A stretch of DNA of 8,198 bases, taken from Holophagaceae bacterium UBA706 (GTDB lineage Bacteria; Acidobacteriota; Holophagae; Holophagales; Holophagaceae). The position numbers were made by a program, and so were the translations under genes. The notes beneath the pieces are model-generated. The model saw only the letters and a list, made by a program, of their open reading frames with translations, ran no database searches and was not told the DNA's origin. Location: positions 1 to 8,198 of the forward strand of contig DBME01000464.1 in NCBI GenBank assembly GCA_002298155.1. The letters run 5' to 3'. This document shows positions 1-6,490 of this stretch, piece after piece; within the stretch, counting starts at the first letter, position 1; every line of letters starts with the position of its first letter.

Positions 1-1
1 C

Positions 2-514
2 ACCGAGGTCTTCCTCCTCGCCACCCCGCCCACGCACGCGGGCTTCCCCTGGTTCCCGGGCGCGCCCGCCGCGATCTTCCGCGGCGGGGAGCGCCTGGGC
101 CAGACGGGGCTTCCCAGGGTCCTGGCCGGCGAAGGCGCCGCCTTCAGCTTCGGCCCCATGGGAGGCGTTCGGACCCAGCGGACCACCCTCGAAGCCACCG
201 TCTCCACCCCGAAAGCCCTCAAGGGCGGCCGCCAGTGGACCCTGCGGGAGCGGGTGGTGGTGGTGAACGAACTGGACCATGAGGTGGAGGTGGACGTGCG
301 CGAACCGGCGGTCCGCTCCGCCTCGGACAAGGTCCGCATCGAACCCCTCGCGGGGACGACCCCGGTCACCCTGGAATCCAACGGGAACCTCGTCTGGCAT
401 GTGAAGGTCCCGGCCCGGGGCCAGGCCGCCATCGAGGAAGGCTGGCGCATCACGGGTCCCGGCGTGGGGCGGATTCCGGAACTGGCCGCCCTGGGCCTGC
501 CAACCAGCGACTGA
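2..514 (+). CDS. DUF4139 / mucoidy inhibitor MuiA-like protein, C-terminal part (5' truncated)
   Basis: The frame is open from the left edge (codon starting at base 2) to a TGA at 512-514, giving 170 residues of a longer protein. The sequence looks like the C-terminal beta-sandwich region of DUF4139/MuiA-family proteins. It has a run resembling the family's repeated strand pattern (WTLRERVVVVNELDHEVEVD), then a REPAVRSASDKVRI stretch like the family's 'P.S.D..I.V' segment, then NLVWHVKVPARGQ, which matches the family's closing 'G.L.W.L.LPPG' motif. The biochemical role of the family is not firmly known; MuiA was named for an effect on mucoidy, and many members are exported. The N-terminal half, including any signal peptide, lies outside the window. 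An internal ATG at 158 should not be taken as the start, because family-like sequence continues upstream of it. The gene probably does not belong to the efflux operon: about 120 bases and a possible terminator separate them. Confidence 0.7.
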   Translation, partial: TEVFLLATPPTHAGFPWFPGAPAAIFRGGERLGQTGLPRVLAGEGAAFSFGPMGGVRTQRTTLEATVSTPKALKGGRQWTLRERVVVVNELDHEVEVDVREPAVRSASDKVRIEPLAGTTPVTLESNGNLVWHVKVPARGQAAIEEGWRITGPGVGRIPELAALGLPTSD

Positions 515-516
515 AC

Positions 517-542
517 AAGCGGTCGGTTCCGCAACGCTTTTT
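517..542 (+). terminator. Weak candidate intrinsic terminator after the DUF4139 gene
   Basis: Just after the TGA, the five bases AAGCG (517-521) pair with CGCTT (535-539). The 13-base loop contains a competing GCGG/CCGC pair (519-522 with 529-532). Five Ts follow at 538-542. The stem is short, so this is a weak candidate, but its place directly after a stop codon and before a new transcription unit fits. Confidence 0.3.
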
Positions 543-621
543 CCCAGGAGGCCGCGCCGGATCCCGGCGAATAGGCATCCAATCAGACCCGGGGCTTGGC
601 TTCCCGGCCGCGTGTGGTCAA

Positions 622-643
622 ACTTGTTGCTTATGCAACTACT
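622..643. promoter_or_regulatory. Candidate MarR-type operator at the repressor start
   Basis: There is a perfect 5-base inverted repeat, GTTGC (626-630) TTAT GCAAC (635-639). It extends to 9-base arms (622-630 and 635-643) with 7 of 9 positions paired. The form GTTGC-N4-GCAAC is the kind of site bound by many MarR-family dimers, which usually bind at their own promoters. It sits on the proposed start codon of the MarR gene, with the ATG at 633-635 inside the spacer and right arm. Binding here would be expected to block expression of the whole marR-RND-MFP operon. I could not identify convincing -35/-10 boxes around it. The call rests on the repeat and its position. Confidence 0.55.
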
Positions 644-1109
644 CATCCCCTGGGAAGAGGCGAGTCTTCCCCTCATGCTCACGGTGGTCCGCAGCCGCCT
701 CCGGCAGGTTTCCTGGCGGCTGCTGGCGCCGCACGGGATCACGCCCCAGCAGTACCAGGTGCTCCGGGTGCTCCACGACACGCCCGGCCTCTGCCACGGT
801 CAGCTGGCCGGGGCCCTGGGCCTGGACAAGCCCACGGCCACCCGCATGGTGCAGACCCTCAAACGCAAGGGCTGGGTGGATGTCCTGCCCCACCCCTGCC
901 ATGGCCGCAAGACCCGTCTGGAGCTCAACGCCGAGGGCATGGCCCTGGTGGAGAGCCTGGCCGGCTTCCGGCGCACGGTGCGGGAAGGGCTCGAGGAGGG
1001 CCTCGACCCCGCCGAGCGCCTGGCCGTGAGGACCCTCCTGCACAAGCTCAAGACCAACCTCGACCGCATGGACGAGGCCCTGGACCCCCTTCCGAACGAA
1101 CCGAAGTGA
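633..1109 (+). CDS. MarR-family winged-helix transcriptional regulator of the efflux operon
   Basis: This is a 158-residue protein, a normal length for MarR regulators, which are dimeric cytoplasmic repressors often released by the compounds their pump exports. An N-terminal dimerisation helix (about 12-32) is followed by LAPHGITPQQYQVLRVL (31-47), typical of MarR. The winged helix spans about 53-100, with the recognition helix at DKPTATRMVQTLKRKGW (65-81) and the wing at about 84-99. A C-terminal helical pair (about 105-150) completes the dimer interface. The wing reads HPCHGRK rather than the usual acidic DPRDRR-like sequence. The start is uncertain: GTG 612 and ATG 675 are also in frame, and none has a strong ribosome binding site. 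ATG 633 was preferred because the WEEASLPLML segment after it looks like conserved N-terminal sequence. The permease follows 12 bases after the stop, so the regulator very likely heads and controls the operon. Confidence 0.88.
   Translation: MQLLIPWEEASLPLMLTVVRSRLRQVSWRLLAPHGITPQQYQVLRVLHDTPGLCHGQLAGALGLDKPTATRMVQTLKRKGWVDVLPHPCHGRKTRLELNAEGMALVESLAGFRRTVREGLEEGLDPAERLAVRTLLHKLKTNLDRMDEALDPLPNEPK
652..671 (+). promoter_or_regulatory. Perfect 7-bp hairpin just upstream of the in-frame ATG at 675
   Basis: GGGAAGA (652-658) pairs perfectly with TCTTCCC (665-671) around the six-base loop GGCGAG. The purine-rich bases at 653-664 are the only Shine-Dalgarno-like sequence near the N-terminus of the MarR gene. 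If ATG 675 is used, the stem would partly mask that site. If ATG 633 is used, the hairpin is simply within coding sequence. The functional meaning is inference. Confidence 0.25.
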
Positions 1110-1121
1110 GGTAGCGAAACC

Positions 1122-4100
1122 ATGTGGATCGTCCGGCTAGCCCTGCGCCGCCCCTACACCATCGCCGTGATGTGCATGCTGCTCCTGCTCATGGGGACCC
1201 TCTCCATGCGCCGGATGCTGGTCGACATCTTTCCGTCCATCGACATCCCCGTGGTCACCGTGGTGTGGAGCTATGGCGGACTGACGCCCCTGGAGATGGA
1301 GAAGCGGGTCGTCTCCATCAGCGAACGCGCCATGTCCACCACCGTCAACGGCATCGAGCGCATCGAGAGCCAGAGCATCCAGGGGGTGGGCATCCTGCGC
1401 GTCTACTTCCAGCCCGGCACCGACATCGGCGCGGCCATCGCCCAGATCTCCTCGGTGAGCTCCACCATCCTGCGCATCCTGCCACCGGGCATGACACCGC
1501 CCAACATCATCCAGTTCAACGCCAGCAACGTTCCGGTGGTGCAGCTCACGGCGCGCAGCGAGACGCTTTCCGAACAGCAGATCTTCGACCACTCCATCAA
1601 CTTCATCCGTCTGCGCCTCTTCACCATCCCGGGCCTGGCCACCCCCGGCCCCTACGGCGGCCGGGGCCGCCAGATCTCCGTGGACATCGACCCCGACAAG
1701 CTCGCCGCCCGCGGCCTGAGTCCGGCCGACGTGGTGGCCGCGGTGTCGTCGGAGAACGTCATCACCCCCGCCGGCACGGCCCGCCTGGGCACGCGGGAGC
1801 TGCCCATCCTCACCAACTCCAACCCCTCCCGGGTGGAGGACCTGGGCGCCCTGCCCCTCAAGCTCGTGAACGGGTCGCCGGTCTTCCTGCGGGACGTGGC
1901 CAAGGTCTACGACGGTTTCACCGACCAGACCAACATCGTGCGTATCAACGGCAACCGCGCCACCTACCTCGCCATCCTCAAGAAGGCCGACGCCAGCACC
2001 CTGGCGGTGGTGGACGCCGCCAAGGAGATGCTGCCCCTCATCAAGGCCGCCGCGCCCCAGGGGCTGGAGCTCAACTTCGACTTCGACCAGAGCCGCTTCG
2101 TGCGCGGCGCCATCTCGGACGTGGTGAAGGAGGCCTTCGCGGCCTCCCTGCTGGTCTCGCTCATGATCCTGTTCTTCCTGGGCTCCTGGCGCAGCATGCT
2201 GCTGGTGTGCACCAGCATCCCCCTGGCCATCTTCGCCGGCATCATCGGGCTCAAGCTCTCCGGCCAGACCATGAACATCATGACCCTGGGCGGGCTGAGC
2301 CTGGCCATCGGCATGCTGGTGGACGACGCCACGGTGGAGGTGGAGAACATCCACCGCAACCAGGCCATGGACAAGCCCCTGACCGTGGCCATCCTGGACG
2401 GCGCCAGCCAGATCGCCGTGCCCGCCATCGTGGCCACCCTGGCCATCTGCATCGTCTTCTTCCCCGTGGTCCTGCTGGTGGGACCGGCGAAGTACCTCTT
2501 CACGCCCCTGGCCATGGCCGTGGTCTATTCCATGCTGGCCTCGTACCTCCTCAGCCGGACCCTGGTGCCCACCCTGGCGCGCATGCTCCTGGAGCATGAC
2601 CACCATGGCCCCGAGACCCGTCTGGGCCGCTTCAACGCCTGGCGCGAGCGGGGCTTCGCCCGGTTCCAGGGCGCCTACGTGCGGGCCCTGGACCAGGTGC
2701 TGCACCACCGCCGCTTCGTCCTGCTCCTGGCCGTGGCCTTCGCCTTCGTGAGCCTGGGGCTCTTCGCCGTCCTGGGCCGGGACTTCTTCCCGGCGGTGGA
2801 CGTGGGTCTCATGAAACTCCACGTGCGCGCGCCCTCGGGCCTGCGTCTGGAGGAGACGGAGCGCACCATCGCCCAGGTGGAGACCGCCATCCGCGGCGTC
2901 ATCCCGGCCAGGGACCTGGCCACCATCAACAGCAACATCGGCGCCCCCAGCCCCTTCAACATGGCCTTCATCCCCACGGACAACGTGACGAGCCAGGACG
3001 CCGACATCTCCATCTCGCTCAACCACGGCCACCGGCCCACCCAGGCCTACATGAAGGCGCTGCGCCAGGAGCTGGCCCAGAAGTTCCCGGGCGTGGGCTT
3101 CTACTTCCAGCCCGCCGACATCGTCAGCCAGGTGCTCAACTTCGGCATCCCCGCGCCCATCGACGTGCAGATCGAGTCCAACAACCTCAACGCCGGGGCC
3201 GAGGTGGCCCGGCGCCTGGAGACCGCCATGCGCCAGGTGCCCGGCGCCGTGGACGTGCGCCTCAAGCAGGTGGTGAACGCCCCCGGCTACCGGGTGGACG
3301 TGGACCGCGTGCGCGCCGCCCAGCTGGGCCTCTCCCAGCAGGCCGTGGCCAGCGGTCTCCTGGTCTCCCTCTCCGGCAACGGCCAGGTGGCGCCCTCCTA
3401 CTTCCTGGACCCGGTGACCGGCGTGAACTACACCGTGGCGGTCAAGACCCCCCTCTCCCGCCTCACCACCCCCCAGGACCTCATGGCCACCCCCTTCAGC
3501 CTGCCGGGGGGCACCGCCCTCCTCCAGAACGGGGCCGTCCCGGCCGCGGGTCCCAACTTCCAGACCACCTCGGAACCCCTTTCCAATTTCGCGTCCCTCC
3601 AGCGGGTGGTCGTCCCCAGCGAGATCAACCACTACACCGTCCAGCGCGTGCTGGACGTCATGGCCGGCGTGGAGGGCCGCGACCTGGGCTCGGTCGTCGC
3701 CGACATCCAGGGCAAGGTCGCCTCCCTGGGCCCCCTGCCCCCGGGGACCCGCATCCGCATCCGGGGCCAGTTCGACGTCATGACCGAGGCCTTCACCAAC
3801 ATGGCCGGGGGCCTGGTCATCGCCATCGCCCTGGTCTACCTCCTCATGGCGGTGCTCTACCAGAGCTGGCTGGACCCCTTCATCATCCTCTTCGCCGTGC
3901 CCGGCGCCCTGGTGGGGATCCTCTGGATGCTGGCCCTCACCGGCACCACGCTCAACGTGGAGTCCATGATGGGCGCCATCATGGCCGTGGGCATCGCCAC
4001 GTCCAACTCCATCCTGCTGGTGAGCTTCGCCAACGACGTGCGCGTGGAGAACCCGGGCATGTCGGCCCTGGAGGCGGCCCAGGCCGCCGGCAGGACCCGC

Positions 4101-4346
4101 CTGCGGCCCGTGCTCATGACCGCCCTGGCCATGATCCTGGGCATGGTGCCCATGGCCTTCTCCCTGGGCGAGGCCGGCAGCCAGAACGCGCCCCTGGGCC
4201 GCGCGGTCATCGGGGGCCTGCTCATGGCCACCCTGGTGACGCTCTTCATCGTGCCGGTGGTCTACAGCCTCTTCCGCAAGAAGCCCCCCACGGCCCATCT
4301 TCTCGACGAACGGTTCCACACTGAGCAGCAAGGGAGTCAAGCATGA
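1122..4346 (+). CDS. RND-family efflux transporter permease, inner-membrane subunit (AcrB-like)
   Basis: This 1074-residue protein has the usual RND size and plan: TM1 near 10-30, a large periplasmic loop, TM2-6 at about 335-480, TM7 at about 530-550, a second large loop, and TM8-12 at about 893-1050. It would be the proton-driven engine of a tripartite pump. The TM4 motif LVDDATVEVENIHRN (399-413) carries the paired aspartates D401 and D402, matching AcrB D407/D408. LRPVLMT in TM11 supplies R993 and T1000, matching AcrB R971/T978. The AcrB TM10 lysine (K940) is replaced: the segment reads GIATSNSILLVSFAND (957-971), with serine S961 at that place. DFFPAVDVG (554-562) is also typical of the family. 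A GAGG ribosome site (1108-1111) overlaps the marR stop, 10 bases before the ATG. The ATG of the adaptor overlaps the TGA. The substrate cannot be told from sequence. Confidence 0.96.
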   Translation: MWIVRLALRRPYTIAVMCMLLLLMGTLSMRRMLVDIFPSIDIPVVTVVWSYGGLTPLEMEKRVVSISERAMSTTVNGIERIESQSIQGVGILRVYFQPGTDIGAAIAQISSVSSTILRILPPGMTPPNIIQFNASNVPVVQLTARSETLSEQQIFDHSINFIRLRLFTIPGLATPGPYGGRGRQISVDIDPDKLAARGLSPADVVAAVSSENVITPAGTARLGTRELPILTNSNPSRVEDLGALPLKLVNGSPVFLRDVAKVYDGFTDQTNIVRINGNRATYLAILKKADASTLAVVDAAKEMLPLIKAAAPQGLELNFDFDQSRFVRGAISDVVKEAFAASLLVSLMILFFLGSWRSMLLVCTSIPLAIFAGIIGLKLSGQTMNIMTLGGLSLAIGMLVDDATVEVENIHRNQAMDKPLTVAILDGASQIAVPAIVATLAICIVFFPVVLLVGPAKYLFTPLAMAVVYSMLASYLLSRTLVPTLARMLLEHDHHGPETRLGRFNAWRERGFARFQGAYVRALDQVLHHRRFVLLLAVAFAFVSLGLFAVLGRDFFPAVDVGLMKLHVRAPSGLRLEETERTIAQVETAIRGVIPARDLATINSNIGAPSPFNMAFIPTDNVTSQDADISISLNHGHRPTQAYMKALRQELAQKFPGVGFYFQPADIVSQVLNFGIPAPIDVQIESNNLNAGAEVARRLETAMRQVPGAVDVRLKQVVNAPGYRVDVDRVRAAQLGLSQQAVASGLLVSLSGNGQVAPSYFLDPVTGVNYTVAVKTPLSRLTTPQDLMATPFSLPGGTALLQNGAVPAAGPNFQTTSEPLSNFASLQRVVVPSEINHYTVQRVLDVMAGVEGRDLGSVVADIQGKVASLGPLPPGTRIRIRGQFDVMTEAFTNMAGGLVIAIALVYLLMAVLYQSWLDPFIILFAVPGALVGILWMLALTGTTLNVESMMGAIMAVGIATSNSILLVSFANDVRVENPGMSALEAAQAAGRTRLRPVLMTALAMILGMVPMAFSLGEAGSQNAPLGRAVIGGLLMATLVTLFIVPVVYSLFRKKPPTAHLLDERFHTEQQGSQA
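4331..4336 (+). promoter_or_regulatory. Ribosome binding site inside the permease 3' end
   Basis: AGGGAG lies six bases before the adaptor ATG at 4343 and within the last codons of the permease. Together with the ATGA overlap (4343-4346), this indicates translational coupling of the two subunits. Confidence 0.7.
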
Positions 4347-5452
4347 ACGGCGATCGCACCTTCTCCCGCTTCCGCCTCGGGGGCGTCGCCCTCCTGCTGG
4401 TGGCGGCCTCCTCCATCGCCCTCCTCTGGGGCGCGCGCCATTCCGGCAATGAGCATGAGGCCCAGCGCCTGCGCGCCGAACAGGACGCCGGCCCCCGGGT
4501 CCGGGTGGCCGTGGCCGGCACCGGCACCGGCGCCCGTGTCCTGGACCTGCCCGGGGACGCCATGCCCTACGCCGCCACCACCCTCTATGCCAAGACCAGC
4601 GGCTTCCTGCGCGAGATCCGCGTGGACAAGGGCAGCACCGTGCGCCAGGGCCAGATCCTCGCGGTCCTGGAATCCCCCGAGCTGGACAGCGACGCCAAGG
4701 CCCTCAAGGCCGACGCCGAGAACAAGCGCCGCTACGCCGAGCGCGTGCGCCAGCTGGGCAAGGACGGCATCATCAGCGCCCGGGACCTGGAGGATGCCGA
4801 CGCCGCCGCGCGCATCGCCGAGCAGAAGCTGGCCACCCAGGCCACGGCCCAGGGCTACCGCAACCTCACGGCCCCCTTCGCAGGCGTGATCACCCAGCGC
4901 TTCGCCGACCCCGGAGCGCTCATCCAGAACGCGGGAAGCAGCAGCGCCGCCCAGCCCATCGTGGCCCTCGCCCAGGTGGAACGCCTGCGGGTGACCTTCT
5001 ACCTGGACCAGCAGGTGGCCTCCCGCGTCAAGGTGGGCCAGGAGGTGGTGGTCAAGCCCGCCGACCGCCCCGATCTGGCCCGCACCGTCAAGGTGGCCCG
5101 GTTCTCCGGGGCCCTGGACGCCAAGACCCGCACCCTCCTGGCCGAGGCCGACCTGGACAACCGGGACGGCGCCTTCGTGGCCGGAGGCGCGGTTCAGGTG
5201 AGCCTCACCCTGCCCCAGGAGGCCGGGCGCCTGGAGATCCCCTCCGAGGCCGTCCTGGTGGTGGGGGAGAAGACCTTCGCCGCCGTGGTGGGCCCCGACC
5301 AGAAGATCGCCATCCGGCCCGTGGTCCTGGGCGAGGACTCCGGCTCCCGGGTGCGCGTGCTCCAGGGCCTCAAGGCCGGCGACCGGGTGGTTCTCAGCCC
5401 GCCCGCCACCATCAAGGAGGGGGACAAGGTGCAGGCGGTCGCCGTGCAGTAA
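4343..5452 (+). CDS. RND efflux periplasmic adaptor subunit (membrane fusion protein, HlyD/AcrA-like)
   Basis: This 369-residue adaptor would link the RND permease to an outer-membrane channel. One hydrophobic segment (about 12-30) anchors the N-terminus. There is no lipobox cysteine, so it is membrane-anchored rather than a lipoprotein. The first half of the lipoyl/barrel-sandwich domain is at 83-114 (AKTSGFLREIRVDKGSTV). An alpha-helical hairpin spans about 112-172, and the second lipoyl half is LTAPFAGVITQRFADPGALI (175-194). A beta-barrel follows (about 205-290), then a membrane-proximal domain ending with LKAGDRVVLSP (343-353). The hairpin tip keeps R134, L138 and S145 with the spacing of the AcrA RLS motif (R128, L132, S139), which contacts TolC. 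The gene follows the permease with an ATGA overlap, so permease comes before adaptor, the reverse of the acrAB order. No obvious intrinsic terminator follows the TAA. Confidence 0.94.
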   Translation: MNGDRTFSRFRLGGVALLLVAASSIALLWGARHSGNEHEAQRLRAEQDAGPRVRVAVAGTGTGARVLDLPGDAMPYAATTLYAKTSGFLREIRVDKGSTVRQGQILAVLESPELDSDAKALKADAENKRRYAERVRQLGKDGIISARDLEDADAAARIAEQKLATQATAQGYRNLTAPFAGVITQRFADPGALIQNAGSSSAAQPIVALAQVERLRVTFYLDQQVASRVKVGQEVVVKPADRPDLARTVKVARFSGALDAKTRTLLAEADLDNRDGAFVAGGAVQVSLTLPQEAGRLEIPSEAVLVVGEKTFAAVVGPDQKIAIRPVVLGEDSGSRVRVLQGLKAGDRVVLSPPATIKEGDKVQAVAVQ

Positions 5453-5479
5453 CCGGCAAGGTCTGAATCAAGCGCTCGG

Positions 5480-5489
5480 GAGGCCTCCA
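5480..5489. repeat. 10-bp perfect palindrome GGAGGCCTCC
   Basis: A self-complementary decamer lies about 28 bases after the adaptor stop. It has no loop and no following T-run, so it is not a convincing terminator. It could be a protein site or chance in GC-rich DNA. The rest of the 214-base gap (5453-5666) shows only the inverted repeat at 5596-5609 and no gene. Confidence 0.3.
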
Positions 5490-5595
5490 TTCCAGTCGGA
5501 CGAAAGAACGCGCCGTCGTACCTGCCATGAGCGGTGGATGGTTGGCGTCAGGTTCTAGCCGCCGATAGAGGATCTCCCGGATTCCCTTGTGTCTG

Positions 5596-5609
5596 GTCCA
5601 TTCATGGAC
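5596..5609. repeat. Inverted repeat upstream of the unknown membrane gene
   Basis: GTCCAT (5596-5601) and ATGGAC (5604-5609) form a perfect 6-base inverted repeat with a 2-base spacer, about 58 bases before the proposed start at 5667. Its size and position would suit a small dimeric regulator's operator. I could not place a convincing promoter: TACACT at 5632-5637 is a 4-of-6 match to a -10 box but has no well-spaced -35. Confidence 0.35.
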
Positions 5610-5656
5610 ATTACATACGCTTGTTTGTCTGTACACTTGTCCGATGCCCTAGGTTC

Positions 5657-5662
5657 GGAGGA
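5657..5662 (+). promoter_or_regulatory. Strong Shine-Dalgarno fixing the start of the unknown gene at 5667
   Basis: GGAGGA lies four bases before the ATG at 5667-5669. This is the best ribosome site near the frame, and it decides against the upstream in-frame GTG at 5589. Confidence 0.7.
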
Positions 5663-5666
5663 CTTC

Positions 5667-6446
5667 ATGCCCGATGAGAATATACGGAAGGCCATCCTGG
5701 CGGTTTTGGGCGCCCGCAATGGGTCGGTACCCAAGGAGGAACTCGAATCCTTCCTCTCCCGGAAGTGGCCCATCGAAGAGGTAAGAGAAGGAATCGCAGC
5801 CTCGCTCGGGTGTGCAGAGATAGCCGAAAAATCCGGATATATCCTGAGCCCAGGGTCCGAGCCAGTGACGGGGTTCCCGTCGCAACCCTACGCAGGGGGC
5901 TCCTCCTCACCCCGTCATGATGCTTCCGTTGGATCCGGATTGGCAACGGTCGCTGCCGGTATGATCTGCGTGTTCCTGGTTCTTCCGATGGTGAGGAAAA
6001 GCAGGGAGAAGAAGGTTGAGAATTACCCCGCCATGACTGCAGAAAATGCAGTCCAGGACTCACCGCTCACCGAAGGCGAGAAAGAACAAATCCGAGCCAA
6101 CGTCATCAAGAAGCTCAATGAAATGATCCAAAGAGAGAAGCCTGGTTCAAAATCCAGAATCCAGGTGGTGGAGGCGCTGGTTCAATTCAGTTCTGATGAA
6201 TTACCCCTCACTCGGAAGCTATTCTTGTTCAAAATGCAACCCGTCAAAGGAGCTTTTTCGGAAAAAGATGCCATAGAATTCAGAGAAGAACTTTGCTCGA
6301 AGGATTTTGTGGATGCAAACAGGGCCTTGGATCTGGAAGGGATCCTGGTAATAGACATGAAGACAAACAAAAAATGGTGCTTTCAGTTAAGTATATCACA
6401 ACAAGAATTCATTAAGGCGCCCGAAAGGTGGCACGCAATAGATTAA
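5667..6446 (+). CDS. Hypothetical single-pass membrane protein with winged-helix-like N-terminus
   Basis: I do not recognise this 259-residue protein. Residues 5-62 look like three helices and a short strand (IRKAILAVLGARNGSVPKEE, then EEVREGIAASLGCAEIAEKS, then GYILSP), a pattern that resembles a winged helix; no DNA binding is shown. A linker rich in Ser, Gly and Pro (63-90) leads to one transmembrane segment (about 92-109, LATVAAGMICVFLVLPMV). A strongly basic stretch follows (RKSREKK, 110-116), then a charged helical segment (about 135-158). A C-terminal mixed domain (about 163-259) includes GILVIDMKTNKKWCFQLS (225-242). The basic cluster after the membrane segment argues for a cytoplasmic C-terminus, which conflicts with a cytoplasmic winged helix, so the topology is open. 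GC falls from about 57-63% in the first half to about 38-50% in the second. The gene has its own ribosome site, 214 bases after the efflux operon, and converges on the next gene. Confidence 0.75.
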   Translation: MPDENIRKAILAVLGARNGSVPKEELESFLSRKWPIEEVREGIAASLGCAEIAEKSGYILSPGSEPVTGFPSQPYAGGSSSPRHDASVGSGLATVAAGMICVFLVLPMVRKSREKKVENYPAMTAENAVQDSPLTEGEKEQIRANVIKKLNEMIQREKPGSKSRIQVVEALVQFSSDELPLTRKLFLFKMQPVKGAFSEKDAIEFREELCSKDFVDANRALDLEGILVIDMKTNKKWCFQLSISQQEFIKAPERWHAID

Positions 6447-6490
6447 GTCGATTTGCCGCATCTTACAAATTTATGAACCAAAAGAGAGCC

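Noticed and set aside
158..514. A separate small protein starting at ATG 158
   Set aside because: The same frame is open to the left edge with family-consistent sequence, so the ATG is internal to a truncated longer gene.
596..1114. Overlapping + strand frame of 172 codons on the MarR gene
   Set aside because: The product is a low-complexity Pro/Gly/Arg/Ala string, and the overlapping frame encodes a clear MarR protein.
1137..4340. Antisense open frame of 1067 codons across almost the whole permease gene
   Set aside because: Its product is an odd His/Gly/Asp/Gln-rich string with no domain. Long antisense frames are expected opposite a GC-rich gene with strong third-position bias, and the + strand frame is an unmistakable RND permease.
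5453..5500. Intrinsic terminator after the adaptor gene
   Set aside because: The only palindrome (5480-5489) has no loop and no T-run follows it.
5589..5666. N-terminal extension of the unknown membrane protein from GTG 5589
   Set aside because: There is no ribosome site before it, and a strong GGAGGA lies just before ATG 5667. The extension also covers the inverted repeat, which suits a leader.
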